Notes: generated by a model not told the origin, from the letters alone. A DNA stretch of 64,000 bases from CALBPI01 sp039033995 (GCA_039033995.1 JBCCBP010000006.1:62001-126000); one strand, 5' to 3'; counted from the stretch's first letter, positions 33,588 through 43,188 are shown. A program made the numbers and translations.

Positions 33588-35810
33588 TCAGAATTCGACG
33601 CGCAGGTTGACTGCCGCATTGGTACCTGGCTGTGAGAACCGAAGTGGCGCATCGCCGCCGATGCCATTGGTGTCGACCCAGCGGATGTAGTCGCGATCCG
33701 TTAGGTTGAACAGCCCAATATTCACGGACACACGTTCCGTCAAGTCAGCGAATGCCAATAAATCGACAATGCCGTAGCCGCTTGTCTGAAGGCGTTGACC
33801 GGGATTGGTAACGTCGCTGTCTTTTTTGCCGTCGACGGCAGTCAACACCAACTCACCGCCCCACCGAGTGCTCGGTGCAAGGAACTGTAACCCGACGACG
33901 CCTGTCAGTGGCTCGATGTCATCGATGGGTTGGCCTGTGCCGTTGTCGAGACCGTCTGCGTACGCAACGGCACCGCGTAACGTGAATCGACCAAGCTCAA
34001 ACAAATCGTCCAAATTAACTTCGGCACTCAATTCGCCACCACGAATTTCCACATCCTCACGATTGATCGACTGAAACGTCAACAGGTTATCGGACGGATC
34101 AACACCGCCGGTCTGCAAAAACGCCGGCGCAACCGAGAGGGATTGAATGAAGTTTTCAAAATCAGTGTGGAACGCATTCACAGACACCGAGAAGCGATCG
34201 TTTTGATAGCGAATACCTGCTTCCAGACCGGTACTCCGTTCGGACTCGAGATTGGGATTGGCGATCGTCTTATAGCCGCCAATAAAGTTAGAAAACCCGA
34301 CATTCACGTCGTCGTAGGGCGGCGCGCGAAAACCTTGACTGTAAAGCGCATAGACCGACACCGCGTCGGTCACTTTGTAGACCGCACCGAATCTTCCCGT
34401 GACCTCAGAGTCATCGTAATCTTCTGGCACACCGACACCCGGGTTACCGTTCAAGTAAATGGCATCCGCGCTGGTCGAAGCGTCGAAACTGTCGTAGCGC
34501 AGTCCGGGTGACAACAGAAGCTGACCATTCAGCAGGCTAATCTCATTCTGGACAAACAGCGCCGTTTGCGTCACTTCGGTATTTGGAAAATCACGCGTCG
34601 GCAACGGCAAAAACTCCGGAATCGGAGTGCCGTCTGGAGCGCTGGTGCCTCCATTGCGAAGCGTCTCGTTCTCCGTCTTGAAATAGTCGAGGCCGTAGGT
34701 CAGCGTATGCGTGCTGTTACCGACCGAGAATTGTTTGCTCGCCTGCGCAAACGCCCCGCTGATATCTTGCTCATAGCTGGAGACACGCAAACGCCGCTGA
34801 GGTCCGCTGAACGACGTCCGATTCTCGCGAGTCACCTGCTCGGTTTCAGAGGACTGTGTGTAGGCCGTCGCATTGACAAAATCGGCAAATGGTAATTGCA
34901 GCTCGCCTTGGTAATTGACACTTACCCGAGTCCGTGACCGCGTATCGTCAGCATCGCGCGTATCCACGACAGTACCAAAGACGACCGAGCCATAGTCAGA
35001 CAGGATCTGCGTTTCCGCATCGGACTCCAATCGGTCCACCGCCAGTCCCAGTAGGTGCCCATCAGCAACTTGCCAATCCAGCTTCGCGAGGACACTCGTC
35101 GACGACAAATCCTGCGGGTCGGGCAACTCACGACCTGACCCAGTGCCCGCGACGCTTCCCTGATTCTCGGTTTCGCTAAAGTCGCGCTGTGTGACGGTCA
35201 GTAGCCCGGACAAAACATCGTTGCCCGCTGCGACGGTACCGACCGCCGCAACGCTACTGTCAGCACCCGACCAACCGAGCTTGCCGCCAAGATAGAGACT
35301 GTCATTCCCAAGATAATCGTCCGGTCGTTTTGTTGTGAACGACACGACACCGCCGATCGCATCACTGCCGTACAATGACGAAATCGGGCCTCGAGCGATC
35401 TCTGCCCGCGTGATGCTATCGATATCGACGAAGTCTCGTTGAGCCGCCAGAAATGGACCGAAAGCAAACTCCTCGGGCACTCTTACCCCATCGACGACGG
35501 TCAACACGCGATTCCCGCCGATGCCGCGAATCGAAAAACCTTGCAGACCAAAACGACTACCAGTACCACCAACCGTCACGCCCGGCTCGTACCGAATCAA
35601 ATCCGCAATATCACGTGTGAGCTGCTCAGCGATCAATTCTTCGTCGTATACGGACACCGTCACCGGCACCTCAGTAATACTGCGCTCTGTACGCGTTCCG
35701 ATGACGGTAATCGTGTCGCGATCAGACTCTGAGTCTCCGGTCGGTGTTTCCTGAGCATAACCTGGCACCGCAGCAAGCGCGCCAATCAGTAGAAGGAGTC
35801 TTTGGTTCAT
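33588..35810 (-). CDS. hmuR: TonB-dependent heme/hemoglobin receptor
   Basis: 740-residue outer-membrane receptor with signal peptide (about 1-19). The TonB box region is DTITVIGTRTERSI. The plug domain includes VLTVVDGVRVPEEF and EIARGPISSLYGSDAIGGVVSF. The barrel carries the heme-receptor signature FRAP (SQGFRAPPYDDVN) followed by NPNL (IANPNLESERSTG), with a C-terminal phenylalanine for Bam-dependent assembly. It imports heme from host or environmental hemoproteins into the periplasm for HmuT. A strong Fur box lies 18 bp upstream of the start codon. First gene of the hmuRTUV-monooxygenase operon. Confidence 0.95.
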   Translation of the reverse strand: MNQRLLLLIGALAAVPGYAQETPTGDSESDRDTITVIGTRTERSITEVPVTVSVYDEELIAEQLTRDIADLIRYEPGVTVGGTGSRFGLQGFSIRGIGGNRVLTVVDGVRVPEEFAFGPFLAAQRDFVDIDSITRAEIARGPISSLYGSDAIGGVVSFTTKRPDDYLGNDSLYLGGKLGWSGADSSVAAVGTVAAGNDVLSGLLTVTQRDFSETENQGSVAGTGSGRELPDPQDLSSTSVLAKLDWQVADGHLLGLAVDRLESDAETQILSDYGSVVFGTVVDTRDADDTRSRTRVSVNYQGELQLPFADFVNATAYTQSSETEQVTRENRTSFSGPQRRLRVSSYEQDISGAFAQASKQFSVGNSTHTLTYGLDYFKTENETLRNGGTSAPDGTPIPEFLPLPTRDFPNTEVTQTALFVQNEISLLNGQLLLSPGLRYDSFDASTSADAIYLNGNPGVGVPEDYDDSEVTGRFGAVYKVTDAVSVYALYSQGFRAPPYDDVNVGFSNFIGGYKTIANPNLESERSTGLEAGIRYQNDRFSVSVNAFHTDFENFIQSLSVAPAFLQTGGVDPSDNLLTFQSINREDVEIRGGELSAEVNLDDLFELGRFTLRGAVAYADGLDNGTGQPIDDIEPLTGVVGLQFLAPSTRWGGELVLTAVDGKKDSDVTNPGQRLQTSGYGIVDLLAFADLTERVSVNIGLFNLTDRDYIRWVDTNGIGGDAPLRFSQPGTNAAVNLRVEF

Positions 35811-35827
35811 TCCCTATCCCCGTAAAT

Positions 35828-35846
35828 GAAAATGATAATGATTCGC
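35828..35846. promoter_or_regulatory. Fur box between hmuR and the DUF6607 gene
   Basis: The 19-mer at 35828-35846 matches the Fur consensus (three GATAAT-type hexamers) at about 15 of 19 positions, and AT-rich hexamer-like sequence continues to 35860. It lies 17 bp upstream of the hmuR start and about 80 bp upstream of the divergent lipoprotein gene, so iron-loaded Fur could repress both. Confidence 0.85.
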
Positions 35847-35924
35847 ATTATTATTGTTGTTTGAATCGGTGTCAATGCGGTAACGTACGAAAATCCCACC
35901 AGAACACAGTCAAGGATCACGCCC

Positions 35925-37058
35925 ATGTCACCTATGCGCTACGCCGCCTTAGTTCTCGCATCGATTGCACTCTGCGCCTGCACGACGGCCCCAATCGTGC
36001 CCGTAGAGACGGCTGTTACTGAGCCTGAAGCTCAACCAAAACCGTATATCTTCGGATGGATGTTCGCCGATACCGATGCAATGGCTACGCGCGGGGGAAC
36101 AACGAAAGGGCCGGCGGTAACGCCAGAGACCACACCGTCTGCCGCTTGGGTCCGTTTACAAGAGCCAGGCATCGATAAGAAAGAACGAGATCGCCGAGCG
36201 ATTCTGGCGATGCAAGGCGGTTACCGGACTTCCTTTGATTTCCTTGAGATCGCGGGTTTCACGGCCGACTTCTCGCCCGCTAAACCCTACCGTTCTTGGG
36301 GCACAGAATATGTCTACGTGGTCACCGATGAGCCAGACTTCGTAAGCTTGCAACATATCATCGTCATGTTCTTCAAAGATGATGAAGGCAACATTCAAGG
36401 ACCCGCTGTCGTTAAACACTGGCGTCAGGATTGGCATTACGAAGATGCATCAATCAATGCCTACGTCGGCAACAATACCTGGCAGCAGCAATCATTGGCT
36501 GGTGAGGACCTAACCGGCAGTTGGAGTCAGGCTGTTTATCAGGTTGACGACTCACCGCGTTATCAAAGCTGGGGAAAATGGCAGCATGCCCAGGGATTTT
36601 CACGCTGGGAAAGCGACATCACCAGTCGCCCATTACCGCGGCGTGAGTTCAGTGTCCGATCCGACTACGATCTGTTGAGCGGCACCAATCGACACACGAT
36701 TCTCCCAACGGGATGGTTGCACGAAGAAGATAACCTCAAAATCCAATTGGGCGATAGTGATGACACCGCGATTGCGCGCGAGCTCGGCGTCAACCGGTAC
36801 GAGTTAATCAATGATCACGATTTTCAGGCGGGACACGATTACTGGACCGCTAGTCAGCCATTCTGGGCTGATGTGCGCGCCGAATGGACACGCATTCTTG
36901 AGTCATCTCCATCCGTCACCAAAAAAGAGACAGAAGGCATGCCAATGCTAATGGTGATGCTGCAGCACTCCGGAAACTACTCAGAGGACACGCCCTACAA
37001 CAGCGAAGAGGGTATCGCGTTTATCCGCGAGCAGTTGCTAACGCATTACGACTGGTAA
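35925..37058 (+). CDS. DUF6607-family lipoprotein
   Basis: 377 residues. A lipoprotein signal ends at LCAC, with Cys19 as the lipidated residue; the next residues (TT) do not suggest inner-membrane retention. The mature part has repeated Trp-rich strands (YRSWGTEYVYVV, VVKHWRQDWHYED, SRYQSWGKWQHAQGF-like) typical of DUF6607, an uncharacterised family often found beside heme or TonB uptake genes. AAGGA lies about 8 nt before the ATG. It is divergent from hmuR across a Fur box, so I infer an iron-starvation outer-membrane role in heme acquisition. No known catalytic motif. Confidence 0.75.
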   Translation: MSPMRYAALVLASIALCACTTAPIVPVETAVTEPEAQPKPYIFGWMFADTDAMATRGGTTKGPAVTPETTPSAAWVRLQEPGIDKKERDRRAILAMQGGYRTSFDFLEIAGFTADFSPAKPYRSWGTEYVYVVTDEPDFVSLQHIIVMFFKDDEGNIQGPAVVKHWRQDWHYEDASINAYVGNNTWQQQSLAGEDLTGSWSQAVYQVDDSPRYQSWGKWQHAQGFSRWESDITSRPLPRREFSVRSDYDLLSGTNRHTILPTGWLHEEDNLKIQLGDSDDTAIARELGVNRYELINDHDFQAGHDYWTASQPFWADVRAEWTRILESSPSVTKKETEGMPMLMVMLQHSGNYSEDTPYNSEEGIAFIREQLLTHYDW

Positions 37059-37062
37059 AACT

Positions 37063-38958
37063 TCAGTGCTGTTTCGCAGAGATCGCTGAGGCGATTGGTT
37101 TTGAATCGGTCAACGCTGCGCTTCGATCGATCGGTAGTGCAGACCCGCCGGATTCAGCGTCACTCGCCACCGCTCGCATCGCGGCGAACAGATCCCGCCC
37201 CATGCCGACGCGATGCGATGGGTCTGCTTCAGCCGTAAGCGCGCGTCCGGCAAGGTCCTCGTTGGACACCAGCACTTCAAGCGTGCCCTTTACGGCATCC
37301 AGCCGAACGATATCGCCGTCGCGCACCTTGCCAATGGCACCACCGTCCGAGGCTTCAGGACAAATCTGAATCGCCGCCGGCACCTTGCCGGAGGCGCCGG
37401 ACATCCGACCATCTGTCACCAACGCGACCTTGAACCCCTGGTCCTGTAAAACGCCCAGTGACGGTGTGAGCTTATGGAGCTCGGGCATACCGTTTGCCTT
37501 CGGCCCCTGATGAATGACGACCACAATGACATCCTGATTCAGCTCGCCCGCTTTAAAGGCCGCGACGACATCCTGTTGTCGGTTGAACACGCGCGCGGGC
37601 GCTTCGACGACCAGATGTTCAGTCTTGACCGCGGATGTCTTAACGATGCCGCGTCCGATATTGCCTTTGGTCAACACGAGGCCACCCGTATTGTGAAAGG
37701 CCTCCGCAACAGGGCGCAAGACATCGCGATCGAGTGATTTGCCTTCACCCGCTCGCCAGATCACCGTATCAAGACCATCGCTATCGGGATCTCCCAACAT
37801 CGGCTCTTCGGTGAAGTGAGACAACCCATGGCCAGCAATCGTCCAAACATCTTCATGCAGCAAACCCGCCTGCAGCAGCTCGGCAATCATGACCGGAATC
37901 CCGCCGGCTGCGGCAAAATGATTGACGTCGGCCTGTCCGTTCGGATACACGCGCGCCAGCGACGGCGTCACTTTCGACAAGGCATCGAAGTCATCCCAAT
38001 TCACCTGAATGCCGGCCGCCGCGGCAATCGCCACGAGATGGATCGTGTGGTTGGTCGACCCACCTGAAGCGAGCAAGCCAACGATACTGTTCACCAGCGC
38101 TTTTTCATCGAGCACTTTAGCGATCGGCGTGTAGTCGTCTGACAAACCGCTGATCTCTACAGCCCGCGTTGCGGCTGCACGGGTCAGCGCACCGCGTAAG
38201 CGGGTATGCGGATTCGGAAACGACGTGCCAGGCAGCTGCAGCCCCATAAATTCGAGCAGTAACTGGTTGCTGTTAGCGGTGCCATAAAATGTACAAGTGC
38301 CGGCGGAGTGATACGACTTGGACTCCGATTGCAGCAGCTCTTCGCGCGTTATCTTGCCCTGCGCATACAACTGCCTTGCCTGCGCTTTGGCGGCATTCGT
38401 AATGCCCGAGGTCATCGGTCCGGCAGGCACGAAGATGACTGGCAAATGACCAAAGGCCAAGGCTCCGATCAGCAGGCCCGGCACAATCTTGTCGCAAACG
38501 CCGAGGCACAGGGCGGCGTCAAACATGTTGTGCGACAGTGCCACCGCCGTCGACATCGCGATGACGTCTCTGCTGAACAATGACAAATCCATGCCCGGCT
38601 GCCCTTGGGTCACGCCATCGCACATCGCCGGTACACCGCCGGCGAATTGTGCGATGCCGCCAGCTGCCCAGGCCGCCGCTTTGATGAGCGGGGGATAATC
38701 GCCGAGCGGTTGATGCGCTGACAGCATGTCGTTGTAGGAAGAGACGATCGCGACGTTCGGACGCTCTTTACCGGCCAGTGCCTTTTTGCCATCGACATCA
38801 TTGGCCGCAAAGCCATGGGCCAGATTGCCGCAAGACAACTCACTACGATGCGGTCCGTCGCGGCGCGCGGCTTCGACCATCGCAAGATAGGCAGCGCGCG
38901 TCTCGCGACTGCGTTCGATGATGCGTGCGGTGACGTCCTGCAGTACCGACTGAGTCAT
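37063..38958 (-). CDS. edd: Phosphogluconate dehydratase
   Basis: 631-residue IlvD/Edd-family [4Fe-4S] dehydratase that converts 6-phosphogluconate to 2-keto-3-deoxy-6-phosphogluconate. The cluster ligands and phosphate site are in PAMCDGVTQGQPGM, LCLGVCDKIVPGLL and AGTCTFYGTANSNQ; length and the SGITNAAKA stretch separate Edd from IlvD. The C-terminal LVTDGRMSGASGKVP is complete. It is the third gene of the zwf-pgl-edd operon under HexR. No eda aldolase is present in the window. Confidence 0.96.
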   Translation of the reverse strand: MTQSVLQDVTARIIERSRETRAAYLAMVEAARRDGPHRSELSCGNLAHGFAANDVDGKKALAGKERPNVAIVSSYNDMLSAHQPLGDYPPLIKAAAWAAGGIAQFAGGVPAMCDGVTQGQPGMDLSLFSRDVIAMSTAVALSHNMFDAALCLGVCDKIVPGLLIGALAFGHLPVIFVPAGPMTSGITNAAKAQARQLYAQGKITREELLQSESKSYHSAGTCTFYGTANSNQLLLEFMGLQLPGTSFPNPHTRLRGALTRAAATRAVEISGLSDDYTPIAKVLDEKALVNSIVGLLASGGSTNHTIHLVAIAAAAGIQVNWDDFDALSKVTPSLARVYPNGQADVNHFAAAGGIPVMIAELLQAGLLHEDVWTIAGHGLSHFTEEPMLGDPDSDGLDTVIWRAGEGKSLDRDVLRPVAEAFHNTGGLVLTKGNIGRGIVKTSAVKTEHLVVEAPARVFNRQQDVVAAFKAGELNQDVIVVVIHQGPKANGMPELHKLTPSLGVLQDQGFKVALVTDGRMSGASGKVPAAIQICPEASDGGAIGKVRDGDIVRLDAVKGTLEVLVSNEDLAGRALTAEADPSHRVGMGRDLFAAMRAVASDAESGGSALPIDRSAALTDSKPIASAISAKQH

Positions 38959-38969
38959 GTTGCTGATCC

Positions 38970-39662
38970 TTACAATGCGAAATAAGTCGTGACCGGCACG
39001 CGCTCCTGGCGCAGCACGGAGCGAATCGGGTATTCCCGCAAATCACCGTCGCTGCTCGCAGCAGCAAACACATCCGCCTTATCCTGACCGAAAAATAGAA
39101 TGCCGATCTGATAGGCATCGAGCAGCGCAGACGGTGTCAGGCTGATACGGCGCTGCGACTGACTCGGCGGCGCCGCGAGCACGCAAGCCTGACGTGCTGA
39201 CAAACTCTGTTCGATATCTGGCGCATCAGGAAACAGCGAGGCTGTATGCCCATCGCTGCCCATACCGAGCAACACATAATCGAACGGCCTCTGTACCGCG
39301 CTGATCCTGTCGCTCATGATCTTGTCGGCCTGATCGTAGTCAACCTGGTCATCAAACAGGCTTACGAAGCGCGCTTCTGCGGCCAGGCCCTGCAGCAGCT
39401 CACGCCGAATCATGGCGGCATTGCTGGCCGGATCGGTGTCATCCACCCAGCGCTCGTCGCTCGGCAATACCGTGACCTGGCGCCAATCCAGCGGATGCTG
39501 TGCAAGCCGATTAAACACCGCAAGCGGCGAACTACCGCCGCTAACCACGAGCGACGCCGAGCCACGATGTGCAATGGCTCGACTAAGTTGACCTGCGATG
39601 CGATCGGCCAATGCATCGACCACCGCATCCCGAGAATCGAAGAATTGCTGAACGAACATCAT
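38970..39662 (-). CDS. pgl: 6-Phosphogluconolactonase
   Basis: 230-residue DevB/SOL-type lactonase hydrolysing 6-phosphogluconolactone. Family motifs are LVVSGGSSPLAVFNRLA, the VTVLPSDERWVDDTDPASN block and LLGMGSDGHTASLFPDAPD. It overlaps zwf by 4 bp (ATGATG with zwf stop TGA inside), which fixes the start at 39662 rather than the far longer frame to 39803. The gap to edd is 11 bp. Confidence 0.94.
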   Translation of the reverse strand: MMFVQQFFDSRDAVVDALADRIAGQLSRAIAHRGSASLVVSGGSSPLAVFNRLAQHPLDWRQVTVLPSDERWVDDTDPASNAAMIRRELLQGLAAEARFVSLFDDQVDYDQADKIMSDRISAVQRPFDYVLLGMGSDGHTASLFPDAPDIEQSLSARQACVLAAPPSQSQRRISLTPSALLDAYQIGILFFGQDKADVFAAASSDGDLREYPIRSVLRQERVPVTTYFAL

Positions 39663-41131
39663 GAAATGTCCTGATACCACGCGCGATCGTCCCGATCGAG
39701 CAACACCGCAGAAGCCGTGGGCCCCCAAGTTCCGGCGACGTAAGGCTGCACCGACATACCGGTTTCCGACCATGCGTCGATGATGCCGTCGATCCAGCGC
39801 CACGCTTCATCCACCTCGTCGCGCCGCATAAACAGCGCCGGGTTGCCACGCAGCACTTCCATCAACAATCGCTCATAGGCATCCGGGTAACGCAATTGGA
39901 AGGCCTCGGAAAAACTCAAATTGAGCGGCAGCGAGCGCAACTGAAATCCACCCGGCCCCGGCTCTTTGGTGACCATCGTCAGCATCATGCCCTCGTTCGG
40001 CTGCAGACGAATGATCAGACGGTTGGCCTGCATGTCGCCCGCCGCATCGCCGAATATCGGATGCGCTACCGCGCGAAACTGGATCACGATCTCACTCGAC
40101 TTCTGCGGCAACCGTTTACCGGTTCGCAAGTAAAACGGCGTGCCGTTCCAGCGCCAGTTGTCGATGTCGGCGCGCAACGCGACAAACGTCTCGCGATCGC
40201 TGGCTTCACCCAGCTCTTCGCTGTAGCCAGGCACGGCTTCGCCCGAGATGGCGCCGGCGGCATACTGACCGCGTGCCGTTGCCCGCTTGACGGTCTCTGC
40301 AGTGATCGGACGCAGCGCTTTCAGCACCTTGATCTTTTCGTTGCGAATGTCGTCATGGTGCATGCTCAGTGGCGGCTCCATGGCTACCAGACAGAGCAAC
40401 TGCAAAATATGGTTTTGCACCATGTCGCGCAGCGCGCCGGTGCGATCGTAAAACTGCGCACGATTGCCGGTGCCAATATGCTCAGACACGGTGATTTGAA
40501 CATGGTCGATATGCGTACGATTCCAGAGTGGCTCGAGCAGTGAATTCGCGAAACGCAATGCGGATAGATTCTGGACGGTCTCTTTGCCGAGATAATGATC
40601 GATACGATAAATCTGACGTTCGTCAAAGTACTGCCCGACCGCATCATTGATTTCGCGTGCACTGGCACGGTCACTGCCCACCGGTTTTTCCAAAACAATA
40701 CGCGCGCGTTCATTAATCACCCCAGCCAGCGAAAGCTGCCGCGCTGTCTCGCCGAACAACGATGGGATAGTCGCGAGATAGAAGGCCCGAATACGATCGT
40801 CAAACTGCTGCAGCTTATCAGCCAACGTCTGCCAGCCGTCCGGCGTTGTGATGTCCAGCGTGACGTAACTAAGTCGCGCTGCGAATCGCTCCCAGACGTC
40901 GTCGTCGAGTTCATCGTCAGTGAGGTAGGTTTCCAGTGCTTCGCGCACCAGAGTCACGAACGCCTCATCGGACATCGTCGCACGGGATGCTGCGATGATC
41001 CGGCTGCCATCCGGAAACTGGCCATCGCTGTCACGGTGAAACAGCGACGGCAGCAACTTGCGTTGCGCGAGGTCCCCCGTCCCGCCAAAAATCACCAGGT
41101 CGAATGTCTCGACCGGAACGAATTGCGCCAT
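39659..41131 (-). CDS. zwf: Glucose-6-phosphate 1-dehydrogenase
   Basis: 490 residues, normal length, making 6-phosphogluconolactone and NADPH. The dinucleotide fold is VIFGGTGDLAQRKLLPSLF, the active-site histidine lies in RIDHYLGKETVQNL, and the structural NADP and C-terminal regions (FYLRTGKRLPQKSSE) are intact. GAGGGG precedes the ATG at 41131. First gene of the zwf-pgl-edd Entner-Doudoroff operon, divergent from hexR across palindromic operators. Confidence 0.97.
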   Translation of the reverse strand: MAQFVPVETFDLVIFGGTGDLAQRKLLPSLFHRDSDGQFPDGSRIIAASRATMSDEAFVTLVREALETYLTDDELDDDVWERFAARLSYVTLDITTPDGWQTLADKLQQFDDRIRAFYLATIPSLFGETARQLSLAGVINERARIVLEKPVGSDRASAREINDAVGQYFDERQIYRIDHYLGKETVQNLSALRFANSLLEPLWNRTHIDHVQITVSEHIGTGNRAQFYDRTGALRDMVQNHILQLLCLVAMEPPLSMHHDDIRNEKIKVLKALRPITAETVKRATARGQYAAGAISGEAVPGYSEELGEASDRETFVALRADIDNWRWNGTPFYLRTGKRLPQKSSEIVIQFRAVAHPIFGDAAGDMQANRLIIRLQPNEGMMLTMVTKEPGPGGFQLRSLPLNLSFSEAFQLRYPDAYERLLMEVLRGNPALFMRRDEVDEAWRWIDGIIDAWSETGMSVQPYVAGTWGPTASAVLLDRDDRAWYQDIS

Positions 41132-41170
41132 GATGCTGGCCCCTCTTGTTGTTGTCCCACCGCAAGTCGC

Positions 41171-41185
41171 CGTAATTTTACTACA
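41171..41185. promoter_or_regulatory. HexR-type operator, zwf side
   Basis: CGTAATTTTACTACA is an imperfect palindrome close to the HexR consensus (TGTAAT with ATTACA-type arms). It begins 40 bp upstream of the zwf start, in a position to block transcription until 2-keto-3-deoxy-6-phosphogluconate releases the repressor. Confidence 0.65.
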
Positions 41186-41220
41186 AAATCAAAAGCATTA
41201 ATGAACGATTACAACCCTGC

Positions 41221-41249
41221 TACTACAGTAATACTGTAGTATTTCTACA
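41221..41249. promoter_or_regulatory. HexR-type operators overlapping the hexR start
   Basis: Positions 41221-41241 form a near-perfect palindrome (arms TACTACAG and CTGTAGTA around TAATA). The overlapping 15-mer TGTAGTATTTCTACA at 41235-41249 fits the HexR pattern as well and ends on the first base of the hexR ATG. Autoregulation by HexR is the likely meaning. TAATAC at 41229-41234 could serve as a -10, making the hexR mRNA nearly leaderless. Confidence 0.65.
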
Positions 41250-42079
41250 TGGATAGACGAATTCGACAGATGATGGAGCAATTCAGCCCGGCAGAACGGC
41301 GAGTCGCTGAATGGCTGCTGCAGCATCGCTTCGATGCAACGAGAATGAAGCTCGCGGTGGTCGCTGACGGGGCAGGTGTGAGCGAACCAACTGTCGTGCG
41401 CTTCTGCCGTCGTATCGGCTGCAGCGGCTATAGTGATTTCCGCCTTCGCTGGGTGGCTGGTCGCGGCCAGTCCACCGAGAGTGTGCACGCTGTCGTCGAT
41501 GCCGCCGATACTGCAGCCACCGTCGTGCGCAAGGTATTCGATACCGGCATTTCGGAGTTGCAGCGCGTTCGCAACGGTCTGAATGCAGACCACCTGAACA
41601 ATGCCGCACGATCACTGTCGACAGCGACACGCATCCTGTTCGCAGGCGTCGGCGCCAGTGCCGTGGTGGCGCTGGATGCCACCAATAAGTTCTTTCGCCT
41701 CGGGCTTGCGTGCACCGCACTGACCGACGAACCGACAATACTGCAGGCGGCAGCCACCTGCGGGCCGCAACAAGTGTTGTTTGTCATTTCAAAGGGTGGT
41801 CAGGGCGAAGCATTACAGCAAGCGATGGCGGCAGCAGCGGCGTGTGGTGCAACGACGATGGCGCTAACAGCACCTGGATCGCCACTGGCGAGGCTAGCGC
41901 GTCATACACTGCCGGTCGACACGACAGAAGACACCGCGCTTTACACACCGATGAGTTCTCGACTTGCGCAACTGGCCGTGCTCGATGCGCTACAAGTATG
42001 TACCGCCATGGCCGGTGGTGAACAGGCCCGACGACACCTAGAAGCGAGCAAATCGATATTGAAGCACGACCTGCGCTAG
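41249..42079 (+). CDS. hexR: HexR, RpiR-family regulator of sugar catabolism
   Basis: 276 residues. The N-terminal RpiR helix-turn-helix spans about 1-75 (FSPAERRVAEWLLQHR, then GVSEPTVVRFCRRIGCSGYSDFRL), and a SIS sugar-phosphate domain follows at about 115-250 (ILFAGVGASAVVALDATNKFFRLG, FVISKGGQGEALQQAM). HexR senses 2-keto-3-deoxy-6-phosphogluconate and controls Entner-Doudoroff genes, fitting its place opposite zwf-pgl-edd. The ATG at 41249 aligns with known HexR N-termini but has no Shine-Dalgarno sequence. The last 4 bp overlap the aminotransferase gene tail to tail. Confidence 0.92.
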   Translation: MDRRIRQMMEQFSPAERRVAEWLLQHRFDATRMKLAVVADGAGVSEPTVVRFCRRIGCSGYSDFRLRWVAGRGQSTESVHAVVDAADTAATVVRKVFDTGISELQRVRNGLNADHLNNAARSLSTATRILFAGVGASAVVALDATNKFFRLGLACTALTDEPTILQAAATCGPQQVLFVISKGGQGEALQQAMAAAAACGATTMALTAPGSPLARLARHTLPVDTTEDTALYTPMSSRLAQLAVLDALQVCTAMAGGEQARRHLEASKSILKHDLR

Positions 42080-43188
42080 CCGGCCTCGCGTATCGCCCCG
42101 ATCAAGGCATCGGCGACGAGGTCTGCACGCTCGATTGTCGCATTGTGCCCCATCAAACCAATCCGCCAGGCATTACCGGCAAACTTACCCAATCCGGCGC
42201 CGATCTCCATGCTGTGTTGTGCCAGCAACGCCGCGCGTATAGCAGCGTCGTCGACGTTGTCGGGAATCGTCACCACGGTCAGCGGAGACAGCCGACAGCT
42301 CTCGTCGACCGCCGGGGAAAGACCAGCCTGATGCAAACGCTGATACAACTGCTCAGCGGCAGCCGCATGACGCCGCCAACGGGTATCCAGACCCTCCTCG
42401 CGGACCAGACGCAGCGACTCGCGCATCGCAAACAGTGAATTCACCGGCGCGGTGTGATGATACGCGCGCTTGCTCTCGCCGCTCGTGTAATAACTAGCAA
42501 GCAAGTTGATATCACAAAACCAGCTCGATACCGGCGTCTTGCGCGACTGTGCTTTCTCTACCGCCGCTGCCGAAAACGTGATCGGTGCGAGTCCAGGTAC
42601 GCATGACAAACATTTCTGACTGCCGGAATAAACAACGTCCAGCTGCCATTCGTCGACGCGCAACTCAACGCCGGAAAGCGATGTGACCGTATCCGCAATA
42701 ACCAACGCACCATGCTGCTTGGCGATGGCTGCCAGTGCTTTTGCATCGGAACGCACGCCAGTGCTGGTCTCGGCATGCACGAACGCGACAACCGCCGTGT
42801 CAGGGTGCGCGGCCAGCGTCGTTTTGAGTTTGTCGGGATCGGCGGGACTACCCCACTCGTCTTCGACCGTAATCACCTCGGCGCCGATGCGCTCACAGAT
42901 GCTTTGCATCCGCCCACCAAACACGCCATTAATGCAAATGACGACCTTGTCACCGGGTTCGACCACGTTGACGAAGCTCGCTTCCATGCCGATGGAGCCC
43001 GGTGCAGACATGACGAACGTCACCGGGTTTTCTGTCATGAAGCAATAGCGCAGATCGCGAACGACGTCGTCCATCGTTTCCAAGAACACCGGATCGAGAT
43101 GACCGATCGTCGGCTGCGCGAGCGCAATCAATACGGAATCCGGCACATTGGTAGGGCCCGGCCCGAACAAATCTCTGTATGGAATCAC
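42076..43188 (-). CDS. Alanine/serine-glyoxylate aminotransferase
   Basis: 370-residue class V PLP aminotransferase. It opens with LFGPGPTNVPDSVL, has the AETSTGVRSD turn, the cofactor-binding ADTVTSLSGVELRVDEW and the Schiff-base lysine in YSGSQKCLSCVPG. The RIGLMGHNAT near the C-terminus is the arginine that binds the substrate carboxylate in AGXT/SGAT enzymes. It transfers the amino group of alanine or serine to glyoxylate. It stands alone, divergent from the LacI gene. Confidence 0.9.
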   Translation of the reverse strand: MIPYRDLFGPGPTNVPDSVLIALAQPTIGHLDPVFLETMDDVVRDLRYCFMTENPVTFVMSAPGSIGMEASFVNVVEPGDKVVICINGVFGGRMQSICERIGAEVITVEDEWGSPADPDKLKTTLAAHPDTAVVAFVHAETSTGVRSDAKALAAIAKQHGALVIADTVTSLSGVELRVDEWQLDVVYSGSQKCLSCVPGLAPITFSAAAVEKAQSRKTPVSSWFCDINLLASYYTSGESKRAYHHTAPVNSLFAMRESLRLVREEGLDTRWRRHAAAAEQLYQRLHQAGLSPAVDESCRLSPLTVVTIPDNVDDAAIRAALLAQHSMEIGAGLGKFAGNAWRIGLMGHNATIERADLVADALIGAIREAG

